Part shown: positions 35,541 through 47,059 of the stretch, one piece after another | How positions within the stretch are numbered: position 1 is the first letter of the stretch | Layout: every line of letters begins with the position of its first letter | The notes under the pieces: generated by a model | Told to the model about the DNA's origin: nothing | Databases searched by the model: none | Seen by the model: only the letters and a program-made list of their open reading frames with translations | Position numbers and translations under genes: made by a program | From: Typhlomys cinereus | Lineage: Eukaryota > Chordata > Mammalia > Rodentia > Platacanthomyidae | Assembly: GCA_023101885.1 (NCBI GenBank) | Contig: JALPQD010000016.1 | Location: 9,611,634-9,675,633, forward strand | Direction of reading: 5' to 3' | Length of the DNA: 64,000 nt

Positions 35541-38500
35541 TTACTGTAGGTAATACATAGATTTACCTATGAGTGTCTCAAGATGGGCTGAGTGGGTTTG
35601 GTATTCGGAGCCACCTATTAGGGAGTACATATGGTGCTTAATTTTCTGGGTCTGGGATACTTCACTTAATATAATTGTTTTTAATGACATCCATTTCCCA
35701 GCAAATTCCAGTAATTCATCATTTTTGATGGCTGAGTGGTACTCCATTGTATAGATGTACCACAGTTCCTTATCCACTCGTCAACTGTTGTACATTTGGG
35801 TTGATTCCATGTCTTTGCTATTGTAAACAGTGCTGCTATGAACATGGTCGTGCTTGAGCTATCGAGGTGAACCTCTGCTGTATGGGGGGGTTATACCCAA
35901 AAGTGGAATCGCAGGGTCATATGGCACTTCAATCTTTAATTTCTTTAAGAATCTCCAGACGGCTCGCCAGAGTGGCTGTATGAGCCTGCACTCCCACCAG
36001 CAATGTAGGAGAGTTCCCCTCTCTCCACATCCTCTCCAGCAGTTGGTGTTGTTTGTGTTGTGGATTTTTGCCATCCTGACCGGGGTGAGATGATATTTCA
36101 GGGAAGTTTTGATTTGCATTTCCCTGATGGGTAAAGAAATGGAGCATTTTTTAAGATATTTGTTAGACATTTTAATTTCATCCCTGGTAAAATTTCTTTT
36201 AAGTTCCAGGGCCCATTTTTTAATTGGACCATTGGTTTCCTTGGTGTTTAGTTTTCTAAGTTCTTTGTGCATTCTGGACAGTAGAGCTCTATCAGATATG
36301 TGGTTAGTGAAGATTTTCTCCCATTCTGTGGGTTGCCTTTGAGCTCCTGTTACAATATCTTTATCTGAACAGAAGCTCTTTAATTTCACAAGATCCCAAC
36401 TGTTGAGAGTTGGTAGCAGTGACTGTGCCATTGGATGTCTGTTTAGGAAATGTTGGCCTAGCCCAATCAGCTCGAGGGAGTTCCCTATCCTTTCAAATAT
36501 GGTTTTTATAGTCTATGGCCTTATATCAAGGTCCTTGATCCATTTGGAATTAAGTCTTGTACATGGTGACAAGTATGGGTCCAGCTTTAATCTTCTGCAT
36601 GTGGAGATCTAGTTTTGCCAGCACCATTTGTTGAAGATGCTGTTCTTTTCCCATTGGATTCTTTAGGTCCCTTTGTCAAAGACCAAATGGCTATAATTTT
36701 GTGGGCTTATATCTGGGTCTTCAATCCTTATCCATTGATCTGTGTGTCTCTTTTGGAGCCAGTACCAGGCTGTTTTTATAACTATGGATTTGTAGTATAG
36801 TCTAAGGTTCGGTATGGTAATACCTCCAGCAGTGTTTTTGTTACTCAGGATTGTCTTTGCTATCCTGGGTCTTTTGTGCCTCCATATGAATTTTGAGATT
36901 GTTTGGTCAACTTCTTTAAAGAATTGCTTTGGGATTTTGATTGGTATAGCATTGAATCTGTATATTGTCTTTGGTAGAATGGTCATTTTTACAATGTTGA
37001 ATCTGCCAATCCAGGAACATGGGATGTCTTTCCACTTTCTGGTGTCTTCTGCTATTTCTTTCTTTAGGGTTTTAAAATTTTCATTGTAAAGGTCTTTTAC
37101 CTCCTTGGTTAAATTTATACCAAGGTATTTCATTTTTTTAGGGGCTATAGTGAATGGAATGGTTTCTCTCAAGGCTTTTTCACTTCTTTCATTCTGGGCA
37201 TATAGGAAGGCCTCTGATTTTTGCACATTTATTTTGTATCCTGCCACCCTGCTGAACTTCACAATTAGTTCCAGGAGCTTCCTAGTGGAGTTTTTGGGAT
37301 CACTCAGGTATAAGATCATGTCATCTGCAAATAGGGATAGCTTATCTCCTTCCTTGCCGATTTGAGTCCCTCTTATGTCCCTTTCTTGTCTTACGGCTTC
37401 AGGTAAGACTTCAAGTACAATATTGAATAGAAGTGGTGAGAGTAGACAGCCTTGTCTAGTTCCTGATCGAAGTGGGAATGCTTCCAATTGTTCCCCATTG
37501 AGCATAATCCTTGCTGTGGGCTTGTTGTATACAGCTTCTATTATATTGATAAAGGTTCCTTCCATTCCTACTGTCTCTAGCGTTTTGATCATAAAAGGCT
37601 GTTGGATCTTGTCAAAAGCTTTTTCTGCTTCTATGGAGAGTATCATGTGGTCTTGGACTTTGGACTGGTTTACATGATGAATTACATTTATTGATTTGAG
37701 TATGTTGAACCAACCTTGTGTGCCGGGGATGAAGCCTACTTGGTCCCCATGAATAATCTTTTTAATATGTTTTTAATCCGATTTGCTAAAACTTTGTTGA
37801 GAATCTTTGCGTCTGTGTTCATCAGAGAGATTGGCCTATAGTTTTCTTTTTTAAATGAGTCTTTATTAGGTTTTGGGATTAAAACGATATTAGCTTCATA
37901 GAAAGAATTTGGTAGTGTTCCTTCCTTTGCTATTTGATGGAACAGTTTAAGGAGTATTGGTATTATTAACTCCTTAAATGTGCTGAATCCATCTGGTCCA
38001 GGACATTTTTTGGTGGGAAGATTCAAGATTACTTCCTCAATTTCCTTATATGTTATAGGACTATTTAAATAATTCACAACTTCCTGATTCAATTTAGGGA
38101 AGTTGTGTTTACTTAGAAATTCATCCATCTCTTTTGTGTTGTCAAACTTCACAGACTGTAAGTTTTTGAAATATGATGTTATAATTTTCTGGATTTCTTG
38201 GGTATCAGTAGTGATACCTCCATGTTCATTTCTGATTTTGTTAATTTGGGTTTTCTCTCTCCTGCTTTTGGTTAATTTAGCTAGGGGTGTATCAATCTTA
38301 TTGATTTGTTCAAAGAACCAGCTTTTTGACTGGTTGATTTTTTTCTATTATTTTCTTAGTCTCAATTTCAGATATTTCTCCCCTTATTTTGCTAATCTCC
38401 TCTCTTCTACTGCTTTTGGGATCAGTTGCTCTAGTTTCTCTAAAGCTTTAAGCTGCATTGTTAAGTTGTTTATTTCTGATGTTTCCATTTTTTTGATGTA

Positions 38501-39412
38501 GGCATTAAGAGCTATGAACTTACCTCTTAGAACAGCTTTCATTGTGTCCCATAGATTTTGGTAGGTTTTAATTTCGTTATCATTCACTTTCAGGAAATCT
38601 TGAATTTGCTTTTTAATTTTTTCCTGAATCCAGTTCTCATTCAGCATCATATTGTTAAGTTTCCAGGAGTTAGTGTATTTTCTCTTGTTTGATGTGTTGT
38701 GGATGTCCAGCTTTAGGCCGTGGTGGTCTGATAGGGCACAGGTTAGAATTTCAACATTTTTGTATATGTGGAGATTCATTTTGTGGCCCAATATGTGATC
38801 TATTTTGGAGAAAGTTCCGTGTGCTGCTGAGAAAAATGTGTATTCTTTGGTGCGTGGGTGAAAAGTTCAATAGAGAATTATAAGGTCCATTTCTTTCAGG
38901 GTTTGATTAAGTTCCAAAGTGTCTCTGTTAAGCTTTTGACCTGTTGATCTATCCCATGTTGAGAGGACGGTGTTGAAGTCTCCAAGAATTATCGTTTGTG
39001 GGTTGATTTCTTGCTTTAGACGCTGTAGGGTTTTCTTAATGAATGTGGAGGGGCCCGTATTGGGTGCATATATGTTCAGTATTGTGAAGTCTTCCTGGTG
39101 AATTGTACCTGTGACTAAAATGTAGTATCCATCCATGTCTCTTATAATTTTCTTTGGTTTGAAGTCCACTTTGTCTGATAGCATAATGGCTACCCCTGCC
39201 TGTTTTCTGCTTCCATTTGCTTGTAGAATTGTTGACCAGCCTTTTATTTTTAGAGCGTGCCTATCTTTTGTGGTGAGATGGGTTTCCTGCAGGCAGCAGA
39301 TTGACGGATTGTGATTTTTAATGCAAGTTTGTAATCTGTGTCTCTTGATCGGTGAATTAATTCCATTAACATTTAGTGTTATAATGGAGAAACTATTTTT
39401 AATTCCATACAT
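35541..39412 (-). pseudogene. L1 ORF2 (endonuclease/reverse transcriptase), broken
   Basis: About 1290 codons, the usual ORF2 length. ORF2p nicks target DNA and copies L1 RNA at the nick. The N-terminal endonuclease shows NVNG, LQETH and GDFN motifs, and LSDHH after the first break. The reverse transcriptase shows the FADD active site (37320-37331) within [11 protein letters not shown]. The C-terminal region has Cys/His residues (CWRGCGERGTLLHCWWEC). Breaks seen against the 51-58 kb copy: an in-frame TGA near 38867 (CGA in the other copy), a 1-bp loss near 38428, an extra A near 38345, a 1-bp loss near 37775, a TAA near 36663 (CAA in the other copy), and a stop near 35859. Start chosen at the ATG 50 bp after ORF1, beginning MYGIKNSFSI. 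Confidence 0.93.
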
Positions 39413-39462
39413 TTATTATGTTTAGTAGTTTTTATAAGTTTATTGCTTCGCTTTTAATGGTG

Positions 39463-40560
39463 TTATATTTGCCTTCTGTTCTCCTGGATATGCCTGTTTT
39501 TTTCTTCACGCTTGAGTATCATTTCTAGCATTTTTTGAAGGCCTTGTTTGGTGGACATGTATCCCTTCAAATTGTCTTTGTGCTGGAAGATTTTTCTTTC
39601 TCCCTTGATCATGACTGATAGTTTTGCAGGGTAAATCAGCCTGGGTTGACATTTTTGCTCATTCAATACTTGAAGTATGTCTCTCCAAGCACTTCTTGCT
39701 TTTACTTTTTTGACTGAGAAGTCATTTGTTATTTTAATAGGTGTACCTTTAAAAGTGACTTGTTTTTTCTCCCTTGAAGCTCTCAGCACCAGTTATTTAT
39801 CTTGAATGTGGAGTGTTTTAACTATTATTTGCCGTGGCGTGCTTCTATTTTGGTCGTATCTGTTTGGGGTGCGGAATGCCTCTTGTATATGGATGGGCCT
39901 CCCTTTTTTTAGATGAGGAAAGTTTTCCTTGATGCTCATTTGAAAAATTTCCTCAGGGGTGGTATTTTGAGATTCTTGTTCTGGTATTCCATGAATACTC
40001 ATGTTAAGCTTCTTCAGGGTGTCCCATATCTCTTGAATATTTCTCTCAATTATCTTTTTGGCTTTAACAACCTCCTCCATTGAGCTGGTTAGTACTCCCA
40101 CTTTATCTTCAAGTTCTGAAATTCTTTTTTCTGCTTCATTAGTTCTGTTGATAAGACTCTCTGTGGCGTTCTGGGTTGAAGATAACTTGTCTTGTAGCTC
40201 AGTTTTAAACTCTGCTTGAGTCTGTTTTAACTGCTCTATGCCAGTTTTTGTTTCTTGCACTGTTTTTCTCAACTCCTCCAAATGTCTGTTGTGTTCCTCT
40301 TCAAAGCGATTGATTCGATTATGTAATTCCTCCCTGATTTCCTCTTTCATAGTATTGAAAATGGTAATGATCATATTTTGAAAGACGTTATCCTGGGTGA
40401 GGCTTTCTTGGCCTTTTTCCACGGGTTTGTTCTGGTTGGAGTCTAACATTATGGGATTAATTTCTTCAGTGAGAAATTTGTTTACTTGAGTGTTGCTTCT
40501 CATGGATTTGCACTTTGACTTTTTCATTGTCGTTTTAACTCTTAAGATCTTCAATTTCAC
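39463..40560 (-). pseudogene. L1 ORF1 (RNA-binding chaperone), one in-frame stop
   Basis: A 366-codon frame including the stops, matching the usual 350-380 residue ORF1p, which trimerises and coats L1 RNA. A long heptad-rich segment (roughly residues 60-160, e.g. EEHNRHLEELRKTVQE and RISELEDKVGV) fits the coiled coil. WDTLKKLNMSIHGIPEQE begins the RRM and the RPIHIQEAF and RQIIVKTLHIQ segments follow. A single in-frame TAA at about 39790-39792 separates 255 residues from a C-terminal part starting LRASREKKQVTF. The frame is otherwise open through the C-terminal domain (YPAKLSVMIKGE). It could start at the second or third ATG. The lone stop suggests recent loss of function. Confidence 0.93.
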
Positions 40561-40906
40561 TAAACTGAATTATTTGGCCTGGGGTTTTGGGGGTGGGCAG
40601 GGACAGAGCTTACCTAGGTCGCGGGTGAGGCCCAGCTGGACCGTGCGCGCGTCCGGACCAGCGGAGCGAGGTGGGGAATGGGAATATGGGGGCGACAACG
40701 TGGAGCTATTTAACCCGAGGGCAGCTGGGATAGGGCCCGGGCACAGGGGGAGGTCCTCCTCGTCCCTCGACCCTGTGCGCAGCTCCGGCTGAATGGTGGG
40801 AGTCGGAGCCGGGTCCCTTTGGGCTGACCTGGGGTTCTTGTGGGCGGGCGCAGGCGGAGCTTACCTAGGTCGCGGGATGAGGCCCGGCTGGACGGTATGC
40901 GCGTCC
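40561..40906 (-). promoter_or_regulatory. L1 5' UTR with two repeated units, CpG-rich
   Basis: L1 5' UTRs hold the internal RNA polymerase II promoter. Here acctaggtaagctc occurs on the minus strand twice, near 40605-40620 and 40857-40870, each preceded by a gcgcgca/gcgcata...cagc-gggcctca block and followed by a cccc-a--accccaggcc/tca block. The spacing is about 250 bp, so the region is one complete unit plus part of a second, as in the monomeric 5' UTRs of mouse L1s. Dozens of intact CpGs remain. A ggttaaatagc box lies between the units and is also found in the 51-kb copy. Confidence 0.75.
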
Positions 40907-41089
40907 TTGAATGCAACTATTAATAAAATCCTTGTTTTCACCTGCTGTAAGAACTTAGACATCTTTATTCACATTTTAATTGATTCTACTTCCACTCATA
41001 CAGTGTCACAGTTACTTTGCATGCTGTTGATAAATGCATGACCAGATGGTTTAAGAGAAAAAGGAGTTTTATCCTTGGCTTATGATTAT

Positions 41090-41198
41090 CCAGTTATGGT
41101 TCTCAATCCAGCTCAGCATGAGATTCTACACCAACATGAGGGTCTGAGGAAACTGGACACACTGCATCCACAGGATTTCTGGAGAGAGATAGATAGAT

Positions 41199-41237
<39 letters not shown>

Positions 41238-41500
41238 CCTCACTTGCCAAACCAGTAGGTCTGACCAAGTATGTTAAAGTACTAACTTCTTTAAACAGCT
41301 CCGTCTATATTATACATCTACCCAAAGTCTAAGCTTACCTACCATGGTAAGGACCTTCCACATCAAGAAGACAGTCTCCTTTGGGGTTGTTTAAGACTTA
41401 TTCATGTCCTAATTCTTCACAACTGTGCCCAGAGGTGGAATCTTCAATTATCAAGTTCACACTGGTATCTATGACTTCATGAATGATCTCTAATGAACAG
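41090..41500 (-). mobile_element. Degraded MaLR/ERVL-like LTR with (GA)n
   Basis: Has aaactggacacactgcatcca, a (GATA)/(GA)n run at 41187-41234, and ttcaattatcaagttcacact near the end, echoing the same family as 566-870 in the same orientation. The flanks are unclear. Confidence 0.4.
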
Positions 41501-41706
41501 TGTTATATAAACATGTGTATTGACAGAATTAATAGCATTATCTTCATTTCCCACAAAATGCTGACAGATTTGATACACTGGCCCTCAGTTTTGTGGTTAG
41601 TAAATTTGGAGATTTAATTAACACAAGTAAGTGCACACTAATAGTGAACAGTGGAGCTAGAATTTAAAATCAGGCTTATTACACTTTTGCAAACCATAGA
41701 ACTTTT

Positions 41707-42398
41707 CCATCTACCTTTGAGTCTCCTCTTATAATAAGATCTTCATTTAAACAGCCTTTTATCTTTGGTTAGGTGGTGACCTTCAATACCAATCAGGATG
41801 GAAGCCAAGGATGGTACAGGAAAAGCAAAACTGAAAACAACAACAAATCATAATTCAGAACATCAGACTCTACATTAATCACCGGGAAACAAATCTCTTC
41901 CCATCCTAAAGTTCAGGGAACCTTGCAGAAGAGGGAGCAGCAAGATTGTAAGAGTCTAAAGCTGGGGAGGACCAATGATATGCAAGATACTTCAGTAGCC
42001 ATAATCGGACTTTGCATGACCTGCACAATGGCTGATATGTCAACAACTACCCCAAAGTCTAGCATGCATCATTGACAGTAGGATCCTTAGAGGCAAGGGA
42101 TTAACAGTCATAATAGAGTTCCCATACTAACAGAGAGCCCAAGAAAGGGCTTCAGGCAATGCCACTGAGTCCTTACACCTCACTAAGGTGGAGGACTCAG
42201 AGAGAGGTTTGGTATTCACACAAAAGTATGCTCCAGGGGATAGGAGGCAGTGTGAGAAGGGGCACTGTGAAAAAGGGAGGCAAGGAGGGTGAAAAGAAAG
42301 GAGGAAAGGGGGAGAGAGTGAAAGGTAGGAGTGGGTAGAGGTGGAGGGAAGGAAAGGACAGAGGTACCGATTGAGCTTGTATGATTGGGAAAAAAATA
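41707..42398 (+). mobile_element. L1 3' UTR, truncated copy
   Basis: Begins ctacctttgagtctcctctta, runs through gaagccaaggatggtac, catcctaaagttcaggga, ctttgcatgacctgcac, taggatccttagaggcaag, a G-rich tract and gcttgtatgattggg with an A-run. Diverged from the younger 3' UTRs but in the same order. No ORF sequence. Confidence 0.8.
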
Positions 42399-42517
42399 TG
42401 GGGGGGGGGATTTCTGAGCAAGGAGAAGGGCAGGCAGAGAGCTGTTCTCAGGAATGTTCTAGGTTGTTTTTGGAGCCCCAGCACAGAAAAGTGTGAGTAA
42501 TAAACGTTGCGCACTTC

Positions 42518-42890
42518 CAATGACCAACATGTCATTGAACTGCCAAAGTCTAGCATGGATCACAGGCACTAGGATCCTCAGAGGCAAGGGATTAACAGCC
42601 ACAATAGTGTTCCTATACTTAAGGGGAACACAAAAAAGAGCTCTAGGCAATGCCACTCAGTCCTTACACCTCATTAGAGAGGAGGACTCAGAGGGAAGTT
42701 TGACATGCACAGTGAAGGATGCTCCAGAATGCGGGGGGCGCACTAGGAAAAAGGGAGGGAGGTAGGGAAAGGAAGGGGAAAAGGAGGGAGGGAACAAGAG
42801 GGTCCAGGGAGTGGTGGAGGGAGGGAGGGAGGGAGGGAAATGGGGTACTTATCAACTTTGTATGAATGGAAAAGAGAAATTAAAAAAAAA
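42518..42890 (+). mobile_element. 5'-truncated L1 3' UTR with 12-bp TSD
   Basis: Starts at caatgaccaacatgtcattg, continues with agcatggatcacaggcactag, aacagccacaatagtgttcc, a G-rich tract at about 42730-42840 and tttgtatgaatgg plus an A tail. The 12-bp TSD gttgcgcacttc is perfect at 42506-42517 and 42891-42902, so this 373-bp element is a complete truncated insertion event separate from its neighbour. Confidence 0.85.
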
Positions 42891-42904
42891 GTTGCGCACT
42901 TCAT

Positions 42905-44325
42905 GGAAAGCAGCATTGTAAAGCTCACTTACCACATGATATTCATGTAAAATAACAAAGGAGCTTATTGAACATAACAGCAAGGTGTCATTCATCTGTT
43001 AAATTTATCCCCCATGAGTTTTATTCTTTGCTATGGCTGGTTAAGATTATTTTAGATGTTGGTTCTATTGCTGATTTAAAATCAACATGCATGTGGTTTC
43101 TATAACTTTATCCAATCTTTGATCAAGACTGTCAAAGATGCCTCCTGAAGAGAGGTCCCATAGTGAAATATATCACAAAGTATTCTATGAAGATGAATCC
43201 CAAGGAGCTGTGAGGCATGCCATCAATATTTATAGCATGTTTAGAGGCAAGTAAATTAGTTGTTACAGATACTATACATCGATTTGTCCTTCACCTCTGA
43301 TTCACACATGATTCTCATTGAATAAATAATGCTGAAAAACTTAACTTTATAGAGGGGATGCCTATAAAAAAGAATTGTATGAACCTAATTTATTGTAGAA
43401 CATCATAACTCTTAAACTCGATACTTTGCTTTGCAATCAACTGCTTCTACTTCTGCAAAACTGAATCTAAGTTATGAATCCAGACCTGGGAGACCTTCTT
43501 GGAGAAATGAGTGCCTGCACAGAAAGCATTTTGAATATATTCTGTCAATGCTGTAGATTTTTCTCTTAGGCAAAAAATGTTTCTGGCCATTTAACAAAGA
43601 GAGGTAAAATAAAGCTCAAATAATTTGACCACTGAGTTCTCATATTGCTAAGTATTACCTCACAAGATTTTTTTCTTTCCTTTAGGTCAGGTAAACACCT
43701 CTAGTACCTTAGGATGAAGATGAACTGAGCTCCACAAAGCAAACTCATTAACCTGATTTTCCTAACCTTAGGCATGTTTGTATACTAGGCTCTTAGGAGG
43801 GAAATTTCAGATAATATAGAGAATCATAAAGCAAAAAGATTTAATTCATCCATAAATCCAATTTTCTCACCCCAGAGAAAAAGGTTAATATTATAAATTA
43901 AATGGAAATCCTTAGAGCAATTCATTAAAGAAATTTTATTGTTATGTCACTATCAGGACAATACAGATCCTAAAAGAACACAAAAGCAAATATGTAAATA
44001 AATTCACTGATACCTCTTTTGTCTGAACAACATGAAACACATGTTTTTGTGAGTCTGGATAAATATATTCAATTGAGTTTCTCTGTTACTGTGGGGACTG
44101 GTACATTTTACCTCCTTCAGGGCGTTGAAGAGTTGCCTTTCCTTTTAGTATGAGATATTTTTCTTTTGATATGGGTATTTTGTTGTTGGTTTGAAGAAGT
44201 AGCACAGAATTTGAAGTTGTCCTCTTACATCTGCTTTTTGTCTTGCACCCTAAATTTATGCCATCAACATGCAGAAGTAGCATATTTTCATTACTTTATG
44301 AAGAAGTACTCTTAAGAATGTTTTT
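42905..44325. other. No recognised feature
   Basis: AT-rich sequence without recognisable gene, RNA or repeat. Confidence 0.5.
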
Positions 44326-44329
44326 CCAG

Positions 44330-44485
44330 AGCTAGTGAATGGGCTCAGCAGATAAAGGCACAAGTCCAACTTCTTGAGTTTTGATCCCTGGAACATAATG
44401 AAGTAGGAAGAAGATAACCTACTCCATAAAATGGTCCTATGACCTCCATATTTTAACTGTCATGTGCATGTGCCAGTGTGTGCAT

Positions 44486-44531
<46 letters not shown>

Positions 44532-44545
44532 TAATAATAATGGTA
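44330..44545 (+). mobile_element. Old tRNA-derived SINE with (CA)n
   Basis: Head gagctagtgaatgggctcag, cttgagttttgatccctgga (B-box region), atggtcctatgacctcca, catgtgcatgtgccagtgtg, then a perfect (CA)n at about 44488-44529 and an ataataata tail. B4/RSINE1-like. Confidence 0.65.
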
Positions 44546-44890
44546 ACAGCAAGCCTTTCGTAGTTTTTCTCACCGTCCACATATTTACCATAATTCTTTT
44601 ATAATACTTTCCCTATTGTTCAGGGATAGTTAGTTGGAATACTGTATCATATATTGATTAGATTCAGAACAACTCTATAAGTTTATAGATATTGAGTTGG
44701 CTACTGTATGTGGAATATTTTGAAATATTCTGATAAGTACCTTTGTTATTCAAGAAAAGCATCATTGGAGGGGTTTTCTTAGACAATGTCACCATGTGTC
44801 TGAAAGCCTCTGTCTACATGCACATATGGAGGAAATCAACCAAAGAAGTGAATGTCTGAGGAATACAGTAAAATAACAAATGTTTTTTTT

Positions 44891-45144
44891 CTTTTTTAAA
44901 ATTTTTTTATTATTATTTATTCAAGTGTATGTGTGTGTGTGTGTGTGTGTGTAGAACCACGGGCGAATTTGGGACCCACCATAGACTGTCTCCACCTCTT
45001 CCTTGTTTACTCTGGCCTGCCAGAACCAGAAGGGCAGGCCGCCCCGGCTTCCGCCCGGCGTCTATACGTGGGATATAGAATCCGAACTCAAGGCCTTCTG
45101 CCTGCAAGGCAGAGGCTTAACCTCTGAGCCACCTCTCCAGCCCC
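44891..45144 (-). mobile_element. Type B tRNA-derived SINE, internally deleted
   Basis: T-rich tail, ttattcaagtgtatg, (TG)n, agaaccacgggcgaatttgg, body and reverse head ending gagccacctctccagccc. It keeps the ccttgtttactctg segment that marks type B but lacks about 20 bp of the adjoining body (between ctggcctg and ccagaacc). Probable TSD acaaatg plus T-run at 44876-44890 and 45145-45159, with one mismatch. Confidence 0.82.
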
Positions 45145-45159
45145 ACAAATGGTTTTTTC

Positions 45160-46515
45160 ATACATGACTATTAGAGCACATGATATGGAAAATATCTACT
45201 TCTCATTGGTTACCTCATGAAACCACTGAGGTTACTCAATAATAAGCTTTACCAAGTTGATGAAGAATTTTAATTATGTGTTTTGGGTTAGCTAGAATTG
45301 GCAGCACAGCATAGATGACTCCCTGTATTATATAATAGAAGCATTTTTGCCATGAAATGATTATGTCTTTATTATCTTAGACAATTTGGGATGCAGATGT
45401 CCCATTCGTGTGTAAAATATGAAAGGTAATTGTTACAAAATAGTATGCTGAAATCAGGCTGATTATTGTATTTGATTTAAATGTCATGGAGTAAAGGTTA
45501 TATTCACTCATTAAGATTAAATGCGGATGGCCATATGTTAGAATACTCTTTTGAATTGAAAGTATACTCAGCTGAAAATTATGAACAAACTAGAAATATT
45601 CAAAGAAAAGTAGCTTTCCTTTTGATTAGCCAACACATCTTCTCTCAGTTAAAACATCATTATATTATACTCTTTGGTGACACTTCACTGTGACTAATCT
45701 GACACTAAAAACAGTAAATTACTCTATGTAGAAATTTGATGGCATTTGATATTAATGCATAAAACCTGTCAATATTCTAGAAATAATGCATCCACAAAAA
45801 AGATTATTAGTTTACCCAAATAATGTAGCTATTAGGAGGATAATATTTTCCAATTGAAATTACATGCCCTACTATTAAAGGGGTGATCATTTAACATAAT
45901 TTGGCAGATTTAGTTCATATTTCTTTCAAAAATTCATTTCTTCTTTATGTTTCCAAACAATTTATGGTGCTTTTATGTAGATGAAGACAATTTGCTTTTT
46001 ATTGTGAATGGAAATCAGTAATTACATACAATCCTATTTTCTGCAGACATAAAGTTAATTCATGGTAGTAATGTTAGACAGAATATTAGCTTGTGTTAGT
46101 TGTGATGAAAATGTAACTGTGGTAACTGCCTCTATCATAATTGAATTTCTTTGGATGATGCTCAAAGAAATGTTGACTTATTAGTGACAATTGCATTGAT
46201 TACTTCAAGGCAAGTCCACAGACCATAGTTGTCCATTGGTAGTGTGTGGGCAGTAAACCTGGTCCATACTCTGGCTTTGCTAGAACAAAATTAAGAAGTA
46301 TTAAGAGGTGAGTAATATACCTAAATATTATCTCTTATGTCCATATGCACTCCATGACATGTTCACACCAATACTGACACATGCATTTACTCATATAACA
46401 CATACACATACAGACACAGATGGAGGAAAAAGTCAAAGTCAAAGAACAACTTCTTTTTTAAACGATCAACAGTTAATACATGGTGAAAGCATTGAGAATA
46501 AGTAATTTCATGAAC
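45160..46515. other. No recognised feature
   Basis: AT-rich. The open frame 45481-45693 has no recognisable product. Confidence 0.5.
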
Positions 46516-46519
46516 TGTC

Positions 46520-47055
46520 TTGAAAAGGGCCATCTCTATCATTATCTTCAAAAGTCAGGGAATATTGTGGAAGAGGGGTTGGAAAGAATGTAAGAGTGAA
46601 ATGATGGAGAGGAATGCTGAATAATTGTGTCTCTAAACATGACATAGTTGTTGCACATACGCACTCAGGAGCAGTAGCTAGCTCTGCAGGATTGGACCCA
46701 TGAGTCCTTCATCATGAGGGAGGAAGCAGCTTATGACAGACCAACTCTCACTGAGCTCATGCACGTTGATGGTTAATGGTGGCTGGGTAGAAGAGTGTCA
46801 CTTTCCTTAGTGGGAAAACTACTCATAAGTTGCCAATATATTGATCAATACCCTCCCAGCTCTTTTCATGCAAGTAATAACAACTAAATTCTTCGTACAT
46901 AAAGCTATAAAATGGAAAATACATATAGGAAGGATACTTGTTGGAAGGATTCAGTGGGAAAGGGAAGAGAATGAGAGAAAGAAATAAAGGGCATAAACGA
47001 CCAAATTCAGTATAAACATGCAGCAAATTGTCAAAGAATGAAAAATTAATTTCTT
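46520..47055 (+). mobile_element. Old rodent L1 (Lx-like) 3' UTR
   Basis: Contains aggattggacccatgagtcc, catcatgagggaggaagcag, gttgatggttaatggtggct, agagtgtcactttccttagt and a 3' end agcaaattgtcaaagaatga. These are ordered signature blocks of old rodent L1 3' UTRs. It is a different and older 3' UTR type than the G-rich one of the 34-kb element. Confidence 0.7.
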
Positions 47056-47059
47056 CCAA

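Larger units (their letters stand above)
34523..40906 (-). mobile_element. Full-length L1 retrotransposon with 15-bp TSD
   Basis: Complete L1 of about 6.38 kb: 5' UTR (40906-40561), ORF1 (40560-39463), a 50-bp spacer, ORF2 (39412-35541), 3' UTR with a G-rich polypurine tract (about 34580-34680 on the plus strand as C-rich) and an A/T-rich tail. The perfect TSD ttgaatgcaactatt at 34508-34522 and 40907-40921 shows that both ends are original. L1 mobilises by target-primed reverse transcription. Both ORFs are damaged, so it is not expected to be autonomous. The antisense open frames across it are shadows. Confidence 0.95.

Noticed and set aside
36109..38501. Plus-strand hydrophobic frames opposite the L1
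   Set aside because: Antisense shadows of ORF2; they have no start context or homology and follow from the A-rich sense strand.
35859..39412. Several long minus-strand frames that could be read as separate genes
   Set aside because: They are consecutive pieces of one L1 ORF2, separated by point stops and single-base indels, as the comparison with the 51-58 kb copy shows.
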